Positions 35,358 to 45,588 are shown, counted from the stretch's first letter. The stretch: 64,000 bases of DNA from Clitoria ternatea (GCA_037962975.1 CM075676.1:28453001-28517000), one strand, 5' to 3'. Made by a program: numbers and translations. Notes: a model not told the origin generated them from the letters alone.

Positions 35358-37028
35358 ATGGCCTCAAGTTCTCAAAATGTTTTTCCCGAGGGTGGTGCGA
35401 TAAATAGACCTCCCGCTTTCAATGGGGAAGGGTATGCCTTTTGGAAAGAGAGAATGAAAATCTTCATTCAATCAATTGACTTGAGAATATGGAATGCCAT
35501 TGAAAATGGTCCCTATATACCAATGCATACCATAGATAGCAAGAATGTTGAAAAACCCATAGATGAATGGACTAGCGAGGAAGAAAAGAAAGTCCAATAT
35601 GGCTACAAGGCCAAAAATCTCATTACCATGGCTTTAGGACAAGACGAATTTTTTAGAATAATGACATGCCAAACCGCTAAAGAAATGTGGGATACTCTTC
35701 AAGTAACCCATGAAGGTACTAATGATGTAAAGGACTCAAAGATTAGTACCCTTACTAGCCAATATGAATGCTTTAGGATAAATTCAGGAGAATCTATTGT
35801 TGATATGCAGAAAAGGTTTACACTTATTATTAACCATCTTATTACTCTTGGCAAAGTGTACACTAACAAAGAGCTTGTGCACAAAATTTTGAAAAGCCTC
35901 AGCAGGGAATGGCAACCTCTTGTCACAGCAATAAAACAATCTCCTAGCATCAATGAAATGTCTCTTGCAACACTCTTTGGAAAATTGCAAGAACAAGAGC
36001 AAGAACTTAAAGCATTGAAGCTAGCCGAGGAAGAGGAGAAATCCACCAAGAAGAAAGGGCTAGCCCTCAAAGCCACCTCCATGCATGAGGAAGAATTATG
36101 CAGTGACTTAGATGAAGAAGAAGAGTTTGGGCTGTTCGTAAAAAGATTTGGAAGATTTATGAAGAACAAAAAGTTCCAAAAGAACTTTAAGCCCCAAGGT
36201 AAGAAATCTACCTCTAATGAAACTTCATCTTCACCAAGCTGTTTTGAATGTGGCAAGGAAGGGCACTTCAAAGCCGATTGTCCAAACCTCAAAAAGAAGG
36301 GCAAGGACAAACAAAGAAGAAGAAGAGCCTATATTGCTTGGGATGAGAATGACGTGAGCAGCTCCGACGACTCGGAAGATGAGCAAGCCAATCTTTGCTT
36401 AATGGCAAATCATCAAGAAGAGGAAAATGAGGTAAATCTTCTTGACCTAGATAAAAATGAGCTGTTAGATGCATTTGAGGAATTATATGATAAGTTTACA
36501 AAAATCTCTAGTAAACTCAAAGCATCTAGAAAAACTAGTGATATTCTTGAATTGCATCTCATGGAAGCATGTAAAGAAAATGAGAGTTTAAAAGAAGAAC
36601 TAGAGAAAGTTCAAACATGCTCTAGGGATAAACCTTGTGATTTTGCAAAGAAGTGCATAGTGTTAGAAACCAAGGTTGAAGACCTAAATAGGACACTAGA
36701 GAAATTCACTAATGGAAGAGATAATTTGAATATCCTACTTGGGCAACAAAAATGCATGTTTAGTAAAACCGGTCTAGGATATGACCAAGAACATAGTAAT
36801 CATAAAATGGAAAAGCACTACAAAAACTTCTTTGCACCACCAAGCAAGTCCTCCTCACCTTTTATGAAATGCAATCATTGTGGTACCAAAGGACATAGTG
36901 CATATAAGTGTAGTGTTAGGAAACTAGGACCAAAGGTCTTAAGAAAGGTGTGGGTTCCCAAAGGAACGTTCCCACAAGCTAACCTTAAAGGACCCAACAT
37001 AAAATGGGTACCTAGTTCTCTAAAATGA
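35358..37028 (+). CDS. gag: Copia gag polyprotein
   Basis: 556 aa. The N-terminal part (about 15-230) has the UBN2/gag pattern: RPPAFNGEGYAFWKERM, then AKEMWDTLQVTHEGT. Two CCHC zinc knuckles follow, CFECGKEGHFKADC (295-308) and CNHCGTKGHSAYKC (505-518), separated by an acidic, coiled-coil-like stretch rich in Leu, Lys and Glu (about 380-460). The protein should form the virus-like particle and bind the element RNA. The ATG is the first after the PBS and fits the family start. The frame ends at a TGA at 37026-37028, and pol continues in another frame. Confidence 0.95.
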   Translation: MASSSQNVFPEGGAINRPPAFNGEGYAFWKERMKIFIQSIDLRIWNAIENGPYIPMHTIDSKNVEKPIDEWTSEEEKKVQYGYKAKNLITMALGQDEFFRIMTCQTAKEMWDTLQVTHEGTNDVKDSKISTLTSQYECFRINSGESIVDMQKRFTLIINHLITLGKVYTNKELVHKILKSLSREWQPLVTAIKQSPSINEMSLATLFGKLQEQEQELKALKLAEEEEKSTKKKGLALKATSMHEEELCSDLDEEEEFGLFVKRFGRFMKNKKFQKNFKPQGKKSTSNETSSSPSCFECGKEGHFKADCPNLKKKGKDKQRRRRAYIAWDENDVSSSDDSEDEQANLCLMANHQEEENEVNLLDLDKNELLDAFEELYDKFTKISSKLKASRKTSDILELHLMEACKENESLKEELEKVQTCSRDKPCDFAKKCIVLETKVEDLNRTLEKFTNGRDNLNILLGQQKCMFSKTGLGYDQEHSNHKMEKHYKNFFAPPSKSSSPFMKCNHCGTKGHSAYKCSVRKLGPKVLRKVWVPKGTFPQANLKGPNIKWVPSSLK

Positions 37029-37035
37029 TTTTGTT

Positions 37036-40000
37036 TTGCAGGTATGCTTCAAGGCAAGCAACACCCATTGGTACTTGGACAGCGGGTGTTCGAAGCATAT
37101 GACGGGAGATATAACCAAATTTACATCATTCACTCCCAAACGAAAGGGAAGCGTCACCTATGGAGACAACACTAAGGGAAGAATCCTAGGCATTGGAAAT
37201 ATCGGTAAGAACTCTTCCACCTCCATAAGTGATGTATTGTATGTTGAAGGCCTCAAACATAATTTACTCAGTATAAGTCAATTATGTGACAAAGGATATA
37301 GAGTCCTATTTGAATCAAATTGTTGCATAATTGAGCATAAGACTAATAAGGAAATCAAGTTTGTAGGCCAAAGAATTGATAATATTTACATGATTGATAT
37401 GGATAGTTTGTCTACAAATGATGAACAATGCTTTATTTCAAAAGAGGATGAAACATGGCTATGGCATAGAAGAATAACTCATATACATGTAGACCACTTG
37501 AACAAACTTGTTTCTAAAGATTTAGTAATTGGTCTACCAAAGCTTAAATTTAAAAATAGATTTTGTGATGCATGTCAAAAGGGAAAACAAGTAAAGGCAT
37601 CTTTTCAATCCAAAAATATTGTTTCTACTCAAAGGCCTTTACAACTTTTGCACATGGATTTATTTGGACCATCCAAAATCAAAAGCTTTGGAGGTAATTA
37701 CTATGGTCTAGTAATAGTAGATGACTATTCAAGATATACATGGACACTGTTTCTTGCTCATAAAAATGAAGCTTATCATGCATTCAAGAAACTTGCAAAG
37801 ATTATCCAAAATGAGCAAAACTCAAAAATTGCATCCATTAGAACCGATCATGGGGGAGAATTTGAAAATCAATCTTTTGAAAAGTTTTGCGAAAAACATG
37901 GTATTAATCACAACTTCTCAGCTCCTAGAACTCCACAACAAAATGGAGTAGTTGAAAGAAAGAATAGATCTTTAGTGGAGCTTGCTAGAACCATGCTAAA
38001 TGAAAACAATGTTGCAAAACACTTTTGGGCCGATGCGGTAAACACCGCGTATTATGTTATGAATAGATGTTTGATAAGGCCTATTTTAAAGAAAACCGCC
38101 TATGAGCTTTACAAAGGTAGAAAACCCAACATTGCATACTTTCATATCTTTGGATGTAAATGTTTTGTGCTCAACAATGGAAAGGATAATCTAGGGAAGT
38201 TTGATGCAAAATCTGATGAGGCAATCTTCCTAGGATATTCTCAATCAAGTAAATGTTATAGAATTTTCAACAAACAAACAAATACCATTGAGGAATCTAT
38301 TCATGTCAAATTTGATGAAAATAGCCATAACCCTCCGAGAAAGGAAGATGTTGATGATCTTGTAGGTACCTTTCAAGAAATGAACTTACAAGACAAAGAA
38401 GAAGAAGTCAACCATGATGGAGGTGCAGCACAAGTTGAGAAACAACAAGATTGGATAACCTTGAAGGATCATCCCTTGGACAAGATCATTGGAGATATAA
38501 CCAAAGGGGTAAGTACTCGAAACGCCATTAGAAATGCATGCAATCACTTGGCTTTTGTATCCCAAATAGAACCCAAGAATATTGACGAAGCCATTATTGA
38601 TGAACATTGGATGTTGGCTATGCAAGAAGAGTTAAACCAATTTGAAAGAAATGAAGTTTGGGAACTTGTGCCAAGACCCAATGATCATCTAATAATAGGC
38701 ACCAAATGGGTGTTTAGAAATAAGCTAGATGAAAATGGAACAATAACTAGGAACAAAGCTAGACTAGTAGCAAAGGGATACAACCAAGAAGAAGGAATAG
38801 ACTATGAAGAAACATATGCTCCTGTAGCTAGGTTAGAAGCCATTAGATTATTGCTGGCTTTTGCATGTTGTATGAATTTCAAATTGTATCAAATGGATGT
38901 CAAAAGTGCGTTCTTAAACGGCTACATTCAAGAAGAAGTTTATGTAGATCAACCTCCAGGTTTTGAAAATCATAAATTTCCAAATCATGTTTTCAAATTG
39001 AGAAAAGCCTTATATGGTTTGAAGCAAGCTCCAAGAGCTTGGTATGAGAGATTAAGCAAATTTCTTTTAGAACACAAATTTGAAAGAGGGAAGGTTGATA
39101 CTACATTGTTTATAAAACGCAAACAAAATGACATCCTCTTGGTACAGATTTATGTAGATGACATAATATTTGGTGCTACTAATGAAAATCTTTGTCAAGA
39201 ATTTGCCAAGATAATGCAGAATGAGTTTGAAATGTCCTTGATGGGAGAACTCACCTTCTTCCTTGGACTACAAATAAAACAAGCCATTGATGGAACGTTC
39301 ATTAGCCAAACCAAATACTGTAAGGAACTACTTAAAAGGTTTGGAATGGACAAGGCAAATGAGATAGCTACACCAATGAGCACATCCTGCTATCTAGACA
39401 AAGACGAAAAGGGTAAGGACGTTGAAATCACCAAATATCGAGGTATGATAGGATCCTTACTATATTTAACTGCGAGTAGACCTGATATTATGTTTGCGGT
39501 ATGTATGTGCGCTAGATATCAAGCATGTCCCAAAGAATCACATTTGACTGCCGTAAAAAGGATTTTGAAATATCTTGTGGGTACTCAAAGTGTTGGTTTA
39601 TGGTATCCCAAAGGCGTTGAATGTAATCTTTTAGGATATTCTGATTCCGACTTTGCGGGGTGTAAGCTTGATAGAAAAAGCACTAGTGGTACATGCCATT
39701 TGCTTGGTAGTTCCCTTGTTTCTTGGCATAGCAAGAAACAAGCAAGTGTTGCATTGTCAACAGCTGAGGCAGAATATGTAGCAGCTGGTAGTTGTTGTGC
39801 TCAAATTCTTTGGATGAGACAACAACTTCTTGATTTTGGTATTGCCTTGAATAAAGTTCCCATTAAATGTGATAATACAAGTGCCATTAACATCTCCAAG
39901 AATCCAGTAATGCACTCTAGAACCAAACACATTGAGATTAGGCATCACTTTATTAGAGATCATGTGTTAAAAGGGGATTGTGTACTTGAACATGTAGAAA

Positions 40001-40104
40001 CTTCTCAGCAACTAGCTGATATTTTCACAAAACCCTTGGCTAGAGAGCAATTCATTCACATAAGAAGAGAATTAGGGATTCTTGATATGTCCAATTGTGT
40101 TTGA
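37036..40104 (+). CDS. pol: Copia pol: protease, integrase, reverse transcriptase, RNase H
   Basis: About 1022 aa, no internal stop. The frame is open from 37024 but has no ATG near its start (37036 is TTG). Domains in order: protease DSGCSKHMTG (15-24); GAG-pre-integrase with H/C pattern (about 140-180, LWHRRITH ... CDACQKGK); integrase core with D208 (HMDLFG), D271 (RTDHGGEF) and E307 (VVERKN); RT with KARLVAKGYNQ and YVDDIIF (706-712); RNase H with SDSDFAG and STAEAEYVA. All catalytic residues looked for are present. It overlaps the gag end by only 5 nt in a different frame, so expression needs a frameshift, reinitiation or splicing; a strong acceptor-like TTTTGTTTTGCAG ends at 37041, exactly on a pol codon border. 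Confidence 0.95.
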   Translation: MQVCFKASNTHWYLDSGCSKHMTGDITKFTSFTPKRKGSVTYGDNTKGRILGIGNIGKNSSTSISDVLYVEGLKHNLLSISQLCDKGYRVLFESNCCIIEHKTNKEIKFVGQRIDNIYMIDMDSLSTNDEQCFISKEDETWLWHRRITHIHVDHLNKLVSKDLVIGLPKLKFKNRFCDACQKGKQVKASFQSKNIVSTQRPLQLLHMDLFGPSKIKSFGGNYYGLVIVDDYSRYTWTLFLAHKNEAYHAFKKLAKIIQNEQNSKIASIRTDHGGEFENQSFEKFCEKHGINHNFSAPRTPQQNGVVERKNRSLVELARTMLNENNVAKHFWADAVNTAYYVMNRCLIRPILKKTAYELYKGRKPNIAYFHIFGCKCFVLNNGKDNLGKFDAKSDEAIFLGYSQSSKCYRIFNKQTNTIEESIHVKFDENSHNPPRKEDVDDLVGTFQEMNLQDKEEEVNHDGGAAQVEKQQDWITLKDHPLDKIIGDITKGVSTRNAIRNACNHLAFVSQIEPKNIDEAIIDEHWMLAMQEELNQFERNEVWELVPRPNDHLIIGTKWVFRNKLDENGTITRNKARLVAKGYNQEEGIDYEETYAPVARLEAIRLLLAFACCMNFKLYQMDVKSAFLNGYIQEEVYVDQPPGFENHKFPNHVFKLRKALYGLKQAPRAWYERLSKFLLEHKFERGKVDTTLFIKRKQNDILLVQIYVDDIIFGATNENLCQEFAKIMQNEFEMSLMGELTFFLGLQIKQAIDGTFISQTKYCKELLKRFGMDKANEIATPMSTSCYLDKDEKGKDVEITKYRGMIGSLLYLTASRPDIMFAVCMCARYQACPKESHLTAVKRILKYLVGTQSVGLWYPKGVECNLLGYSDSDFAGCKLDRKSTSGTCHLLGSSLVSWHSKKQASVALSTAEAEYVAAGSCCAQILWMRQQLLDFGIALNKVPIKCDNTSAINISKNPVMHSRTKHIEIRHHFIRDHVLKGDCVLEHVETSQQLADIFTKPLAREQFIHIRRELGILDMSNCV

Positions 40105-40191
40105 ATATTTTGTTGAATGGCATAATGTATGATAAGACATCACATTTCATGTTTGGAACCTTGCTGTTTGATTTATTTGAAGTTTTTGACT

Positions 40192-40526
40192 CCATAATCG
40201 ATTACTCTGTTAATCCCAATCGATTACTAAGCTTCTGTTTCGAAGGTAATCGATTAGACCTCACCCATAATCGATTACAGTCATTCTGTTTTTAAGATAA
40301 TCGATTATACCTTATCCATAATCGATTACGAAGCTTCTGTTTCTAGTTCAAAACGTTTCATCTTCTTCATAATCGATTACCACATTGCCCCAATCGATTA
40401 GGACGATTCTGTTTCTAAACTAATCGATTACCATAAGCCTCTAATCGATTACCCTCTGCACAAAACGTTTGAAATTCCCCAGCAACAGTGATCTAATCGA
40501 TTACCACCTGCCATGTAATCGATTAG
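40192..40526. repeat. Internal array of 12 AATCGATT palindromes upstream of ORF3
   Basis: Twelve exact cores in about 335 bp, interleaved with CTTCTGTTT/ATTCTGTTT spacers similar to the TTCTGTCTT spacers of the LTR array. The last core (40517-40524) lies 120 nt before a TATA box. Lies between the pol stop and ORF3. Confidence 0.95.
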
Positions 40527-40644
40527 CGTGCGTTCTGATGGGTCAAAACTCCAATTTCCTAGGCTCACTCGAAACTCTCCCTCTCTTAACTCACTTCACT
40601 CCTCCCTAAACTCTCTTTCCTCCTTCCTAAACCTAATCCTCAAC

Positions 40645-40652
40645 TATAAATA
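40645..40652 (+). promoter_or_regulatory. Putative internal TATA box for ORF3
   Basis: CAACTATAAATAACCCC, followed by a T/C-rich leader (40655-40748) and the ORF3 ATG at 40749. Spacing to the palindrome array equals that in the LTR to within one nucleotide. Confidence 0.6.
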
Positions 40653-40748
40653 ACCCCTCATTCACCTTCTCATCTCACACTACCTCCTTTCTCCCAAATC
40701 TCTCAAAACTCTCATCTCTCTTCATCTCCTCTTTTAGCCTTTTTCACC

Positions 40749-41876
40749 ATGTCTTCCTCAAGGAATGTCAAAAGGGCTAGGTCCTCTGCTGCTCAAGTTC
40801 AAGCTCATAATCCCCTTGACTTCTCAAGATTTTTCTCTTCTCCTAGAGACCTTCAGAATTTTATAAAAAATTTTTCTGAAAAGGAGATTATGACCCCTCA
40901 CTACACCATAGCTGAGACCTTTGACAACCCAAGCCTTACCTTCACCCAAAGCCTCAACCACTACAACCTCTTCCCCTTCCTATCCCTCAAAGAAGAAGAA
41001 TACTATCCTGAGCTTATGAGAGTATTCTACTGCAACCTCCGCCTTATCAATGGGATGGTTGAATCTAAAGTGAAAAACACCACCATCAAACTCTCCAATG
41101 CCCAGTTTGCAGAGATTTCCAAACTGCCCCTCAACAATGCTGACTTTGATGGAGGCGAACCCGAGGATGAATGGGGCTTCAATGCTCTTACTGCTCGCCA
41201 ATCTTTATGGAAGGCTGACCGTCCAAGGAGCAACCACAAACTAGTTGGCCACTTGACCATGAACAATCGCCTGCTCCACTTCTTCTTGGTCAAGATGATT
41301 GTTCCCCGTGGAGGGAACTATGCTCTGGTTGAAGAGGATGATGTCCTCTTAATGTGGGCCATGCTGAACCACAAAGAGATCAACTGGGTTCAGTTGATCA
41401 AGTTCCACATGCGCCATGCCAAGGACCATCAAAAGCTCCCCTATGGTATCCTCCTCACCAAAATTTTCAAATTCTGTGGAGTAGACTTAGCAGGGGAACT
41501 CTCTGAAAAAGTGCCCCCTAGAGCTTGCATTGGCACCCATCACCTCACCAAAATGGGTCTTGTTTTCACCAATGGAGCATGGTACTCACGCATGGAAGGC
41601 GCCTATGCCAACATTCCCTTCCAAGCTCCTGCTGAAGAAGCACCTGCCCCTCCTCCTTCTCCACCTCAACCACAAGCTGCAGCCTCTTCATCTGCCCCAC
41701 AGGTTGACCCTTTTGCATCTCTCTACGCTTATCTTGATCGCCGCTTCGATCGTCTTGAGAACTCCCTCCAAGAGTTTTCCATGACCGAGCAGCAACATTT
41801 TGAGATGATGCAGCAGCGCTATGAGGAGCTGGCTCACCAAATTTCAGAAATCCGCTTCTTCAACCCGGACAATTAG
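40749..41876 (+). CDS. Third ORF of the Copia element: putative plant transposon protein domain
   Basis: 375 aa, intact. The region around 170-260 contains LLHFFLVKMIVPRGGNYALV, VLLMWAMLNHKEINWVQLI and KLPYGILLTKIFKFCGVDL, which I recognise from the widespread 'putative plant transposon protein' domain (PF20167 by memory). Residues about 295-325 are Pro/Ala/Ser-rich, followed by a coiled-coil-like end (YAYLDRRFDRLENSLQEF, then MMQQRYEELAHQI). No signal peptide or membrane helix is evident, so this is not a classical env-like protein. It occupies the place where SIRE1 has its env-like ORF. Role unknown. Its own palindrome array and TATA box upstream suggest separate transcription. Confidence 0.85.
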   Translation: MSSSRNVKRARSSAAQVQAHNPLDFSRFFSSPRDLQNFIKNFSEKEIMTPHYTIAETFDNPSLTFTQSLNHYNLFPFLSLKEEEYYPELMRVFYCNLRLINGMVESKVKNTTIKLSNAQFAEISKLPLNNADFDGGEPEDEWGFNALTARQSLWKADRPRSNHKLVGHLTMNNRLLHFFLVKMIVPRGGNYALVEEDDVLLMWAMLNHKEINWVQLIKFHMRHAKDHQKLPYGILLTKIFKFCGVDLAGELSEKVPPRACIGTHHLTKMGLVFTNGAWYSRMEGAYANIPFQAPAEEAPAPPPSPPQPQAAASSSAPQVDPFASLYAYLDRRFDRLENSLQEFSMTEQQHFEMMQQRYEELAHQISEIRFFNPDN

Positions 41877-42025
41877 ATCGTTTTTTGTTATGTTGATTTC
41901 TGTTTATTGCTTTTCTGCATTTTAATTAATTTACTTCCTGTATTTCCCTTTGATATTTAAATAAAAGTATTTTATTTGAGTTTATACAATTTCTCTTCAC
42001 TGCTCTATTTGTTTTTGATGATTAC

Positions 42026-42403
42026 AAAGGGGGAGAAGAATCGATGTTCATATGTTGGATAATATGCTGGATAATACTCTGATACAATATATGATTAATT
42101 CTGAATATGCTGTGATAATATGCTCTGATAATATGGATAATAGATGCCTTGTTAACAAATTGCAAAATCTTATCTGTTTGTTAAACTCCTTTTGATAGGG
42201 GGAGAATTATAGATAAGAGATAATGAACAATGGATAAAATGAGATAAGACATTGGCTGCTGAATTTGTTTTTGAAAATTGTCATCTGCTATTTGAAAAAG
42301 AGATAATGTAGCAGAGTTGTTTTTGCAAAAGATAAGCCTATATTATTTAAACTAACAACCCTCAAGAGATGAACATAGTTGTCATCATCAAAAAGGGGGA
42401 GAA
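42026..42403 (+). other. Polypurine tract and two upstream look-alikes
   Basis: AGGGGGAGAA occurs three times: 42028-42037, 42197-42206 and 42394-42403. The last one, AAAAGGGGGAGAA, abuts the 3' LTR and is the functional PPT position. The stretch 41877-42403 otherwise holds ATAATATGCTCTGAT-like short repeats and no ORF. Confidence 0.8.
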
Positions 42404-43988
42404 TGTGTTTGAATATGTTAACAGGTCCAAAAGATGTGCAAGGATTTTGATAATGACAAATACTCTTGAAGAAACAATGCAAAAACAAAGACATCAAATC
42501 AGAATTGAAGAAACAGCGAAGATAATCGATTAGGCCATAGATGCTAATCGATTAGAAGCATTCTGTCTTAGAAGAAATTGCATCAGAGTTGAAGATAATC
42601 GATTAGGCCATAGATGCTAATCGATTAGAAGCATTCTGTCTTAGAAGAAATTGCATCAGAGTTGAAGATAATCGATTAGGCCATAGATGCTAATCGATTA
42701 GAAGCTTTCTGTCTTGGAAGAAATTGCATCAGAGTCGAAGATAATCGATTAAGGAAGCCACACAATCGATTAGATACTCACTGGAATTAAGATAATCGAT
42801 TGCACACTTAAGACTAATCGATTACAGCAATAAAAATGGAATTAAATGCATCAGGTACACATGCTAATCGATTAAGAGAGCCATATAATCGATTAGGAAG
42901 CCACTGGAATTTAAGGTAATCGATTGCAATACATGCTAATCGATTAGGATGCTGCGAAGACAAATTAAATGCATCAGGTACAAGATGCTAATCGATTACA
43001 GGTAATGAGATAATCGATTAGTGACTCTCTGACTTGAAGCTAATCGATTACAACGCGAGGGTGTAATCGATTACGCTAGTGGAAAAACAGAATTAAGTGG
43101 GAAACCAGGTCATGTCTCCACCATTCTTCAAGTTTCCACTAAGTGCAACGGCTATGAGGAACTAGGGCACACCTCAACTGCTATCATGGCTCTATAAATG
43201 GAGGAAGAACTCAAGCACAAAGAGCAACCAACACAGAACCAAGAAGCAACAATTCATAGCTCTATTTTGTGCTTTGTAAGCCTATCTCTTGCATTTTTGT
43301 ACTTTCAATTGTATATCCTCTCATCTTGAGAGATTAGAATTTGGAGAGCTTTTCACTTGTATATCTGCTCTATCAAGAGAGTATATTGTTTGTAAACACA
43401 AACTCCAAACACACAAAGTTATTCACTCTAGGTTGAGTGGTTGTTCACTCTAGGATTGAGTGGTTACAAAGGTTGTGGACTCAACCTTTGGGATATTGTG
43501 AGATTGAGAGATTGGGTGGGTTGCCCTTATACTTGTGAGGATTGGGTTCTTGAGTGTGGGACACTAGGAAGCCGCAATTGCTCAAAGTTGTATCTCTAGT
43601 CTACAATAGTGGAAAATCCTCTAAGTGGGTTGCTTAGAGGCGAGACGTACACCGGATTGGGTGGAACTCGTTACATCGGTTTGCAAGCTTCTCTTCCTTA
43701 CTCTTTTACTTCCATATATTGCTTATTTGCTGATTGATATTGTTTGGTTGAGAAGAACACTCTTGAACTTGCTTAACTTGCTTTACTCTAGATATTGCAC
43801 ACCAAGTGTTTGCTAAATTGCTTCAACAATACTTACCTCTTGTAGTGCATTGCATATCATTGTCACTTGCTTTCACTTGCACAATCTCATAAACTTGGTT
43901 ATAGAAATCAATTTCAAAGGCATTCCAAGCAAAAGTTTTATAACTCAATTCACCCCCCCTCTTGAGTATTGAGGCCACTTGAACAACA
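42404..43988 (+). repeat. 3' LTR of the Copia element
   Basis: 1585 bp. Matches the 5' LTR throughout by eye apart from a C-run two bases shorter (near 43951). Confidence 0.97.
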
Positions 43989-44080
43989 CACTCAAATAAC
44001 ATCAAACACATATTTAGAGTTCCTGAAACTCACTGTTACCACTCCAACCCTTGATTTCAAGGTTCACCTCATCGATCAAT

Positions 44081-45583
44081 TGATAGCCGTTCCGCAAGTA
44101 TACGGTTTATCAAAGTAATAAATAAGATCGTTCTCATGAGGACTGTGCCCAATTACTAGTTTCAACAGTGATTCAATGATCTAGAAGAATCTGTTGACGA
44201 TGAAAAATTTACAGTAAATTAAATAACAACAAAAACGTGACAGGAATTTTAATTCTTTTTGGGTTTCAAGATCAGTGAGGGACTCTTGGGAGTTAAGGTG
44301 TTCTTATGCAACGTACCTATCCAAATTCGATTCTTTCTCAATTACAACGTTCTGATTCTAAGGGGTACTTTCCTAGATTATTTAGTAATCTCCTCTCGAA
44401 ACCTTACTAACGTACTCGATTACCAAAGAACACTGTTTAATTGGCTATTCGAGTTCCTTAAGTGCAATGAAAATCCATTAATTCCTCAAACAATTTCACC
44501 TACTTTCGTAACCTAAAATCGCATGTTCAATTTCATGCTTTCAAATGATCGCTAATCTCTCAATTATCTGATACGCCTAAGATCATTTAAGTTCATCTTT
44601 GAATCATTAAAAGCAATAAGAACTCATGAAAATAAATAGAAAACAGAATGTCGTAATTAAGAAAATCAGGAATCTAGGTTCGATAATCACATGATTACTC
44701 TGTAATCCTAAGATGACAATTTAGTTATCCATAAACAAGATTACAATGCAATTCATATCTATAAACATCCACAACATCAGAAACAATCCCTAAACAAAAG
44801 AAAAGAAAGATTCAAGAAACCTAAGAAGAGTTCTCACTCTAAATCCCTAGAAATCTCAATCCTTCGATGTTGTAGATCCTATAATCCTTGGATTTTCTCT
44901 TGCCAAAATTTTTTTCTCTGTGCAAATGTGTCTTCTGAACTGTGCCTAACTGCCCCCAATTTGCATCCTAAAAATCAGGATTCTGAGCTTCGTGGGGATA
45001 ACCACGGTCAGTGGTTGCAACCACTTGCAGTGGTTCAGGGTCTGATGGTCCAAATCTTCCAAAACGCATTATTTTCATGGCACCGGATGATAACCATGGC
45101 CAGGGGTTGTAACCACGGCTAGTGGTTATCTTTGACTTGCATTTAAATTGGCCACAGTGCCAACCACAGCCAGTGGTGGGAGACCATGACCAGTGGTGGT
45201 CACTGCCTAATGAATCCTTGTAAAAACAATGCCAACCATGGCCAGTTGTGGTAACCACGGCCAATGGTTGTCATTGCCACTTGATCCTCTTCATTCCAGT
45301 GCCAACCACGGCTAGTGGTTGCAACCACTGGCAGTGGTTTGTTCTAACTTTGCCAGATCACATTGCTAAGGTTCCCAAAAACTTCTTCTTGCATCCAAGT
45401 TATCGTTTCTCATTAAAATAAACCTAAAACATCAATAAAACTACAAAAATAGAGACACCCGAGTAATATATACGGAATGGAATTGAAATCAAGGGAATTG
45501 GGAGGAAACAGAAACAAAAACAAAATTGACTCAAAACTACACCTAAAAACACTAAAAAAAAAAGCCAACATGCACACTTATCA
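44081..45583 (-). mobile_element. Solo LTR of a Gypsy-type element, 1503 bp
   Basis: On the minus strand it begins TGATAAGTGTGCATG (45583) and ends ...CTATCA (44081), with the target duplication TCAAT on both sides (44076-44080 and 45584-45588). The AAGTATACGG motif near its 3' end is typical of Athila-like LTRs. No internal region or second LTR is adjacent, so the element was lost by LTR recombination. A palindrome array is at 44995-45345. The small frames at 44259-44516 and 44928-45264 lie inside the LTR. Confidence 0.85.
44995..45345. repeat. Array of AACCAC(N)6-7GTGGTT palindromes
   Basis: About ten half or full copies of AACCACGGCCAGTGGTT-like palindromes in 350 bp (for example near 45000, 45018, 45112, 45162, 45190, 45252, 45306, 45327), several in the linked pair CCACGGCTAGTGGTTGCAAC. 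Confidence 0.85.
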
Positions 45584-45588
45584 TCAAT

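Larger units (their letters stand above)
33715..43988 (+). mobile_element. Complete SIRE/Maximus-type Copia retrotransposon, 10.27 kb
   Basis: LTR (33715-35301), tRNA-iMet PBS, gag, pol, a third ORF, polypurine tract, LTR (42404-43988), flanked by the 5-bp duplication CACTC (33710-33714 and 43989-43993). All three reading frames are intact. By eye the LTRs are the same except for two extra C in the C-run of the 5' copy, so insertion was very recent. The order protease, integrase, RT, RNase H is that of Copia; the large gag and extra 3' ORF fit the SIRE/Maximus lineage. Confidence 0.97.

Noticed and set aside
35699..36310. 203-aa minus-strand ORF
   Set aside because: Lies opposite the intact gag gene; a shadow frame of low-complexity Ser/Phe composition.
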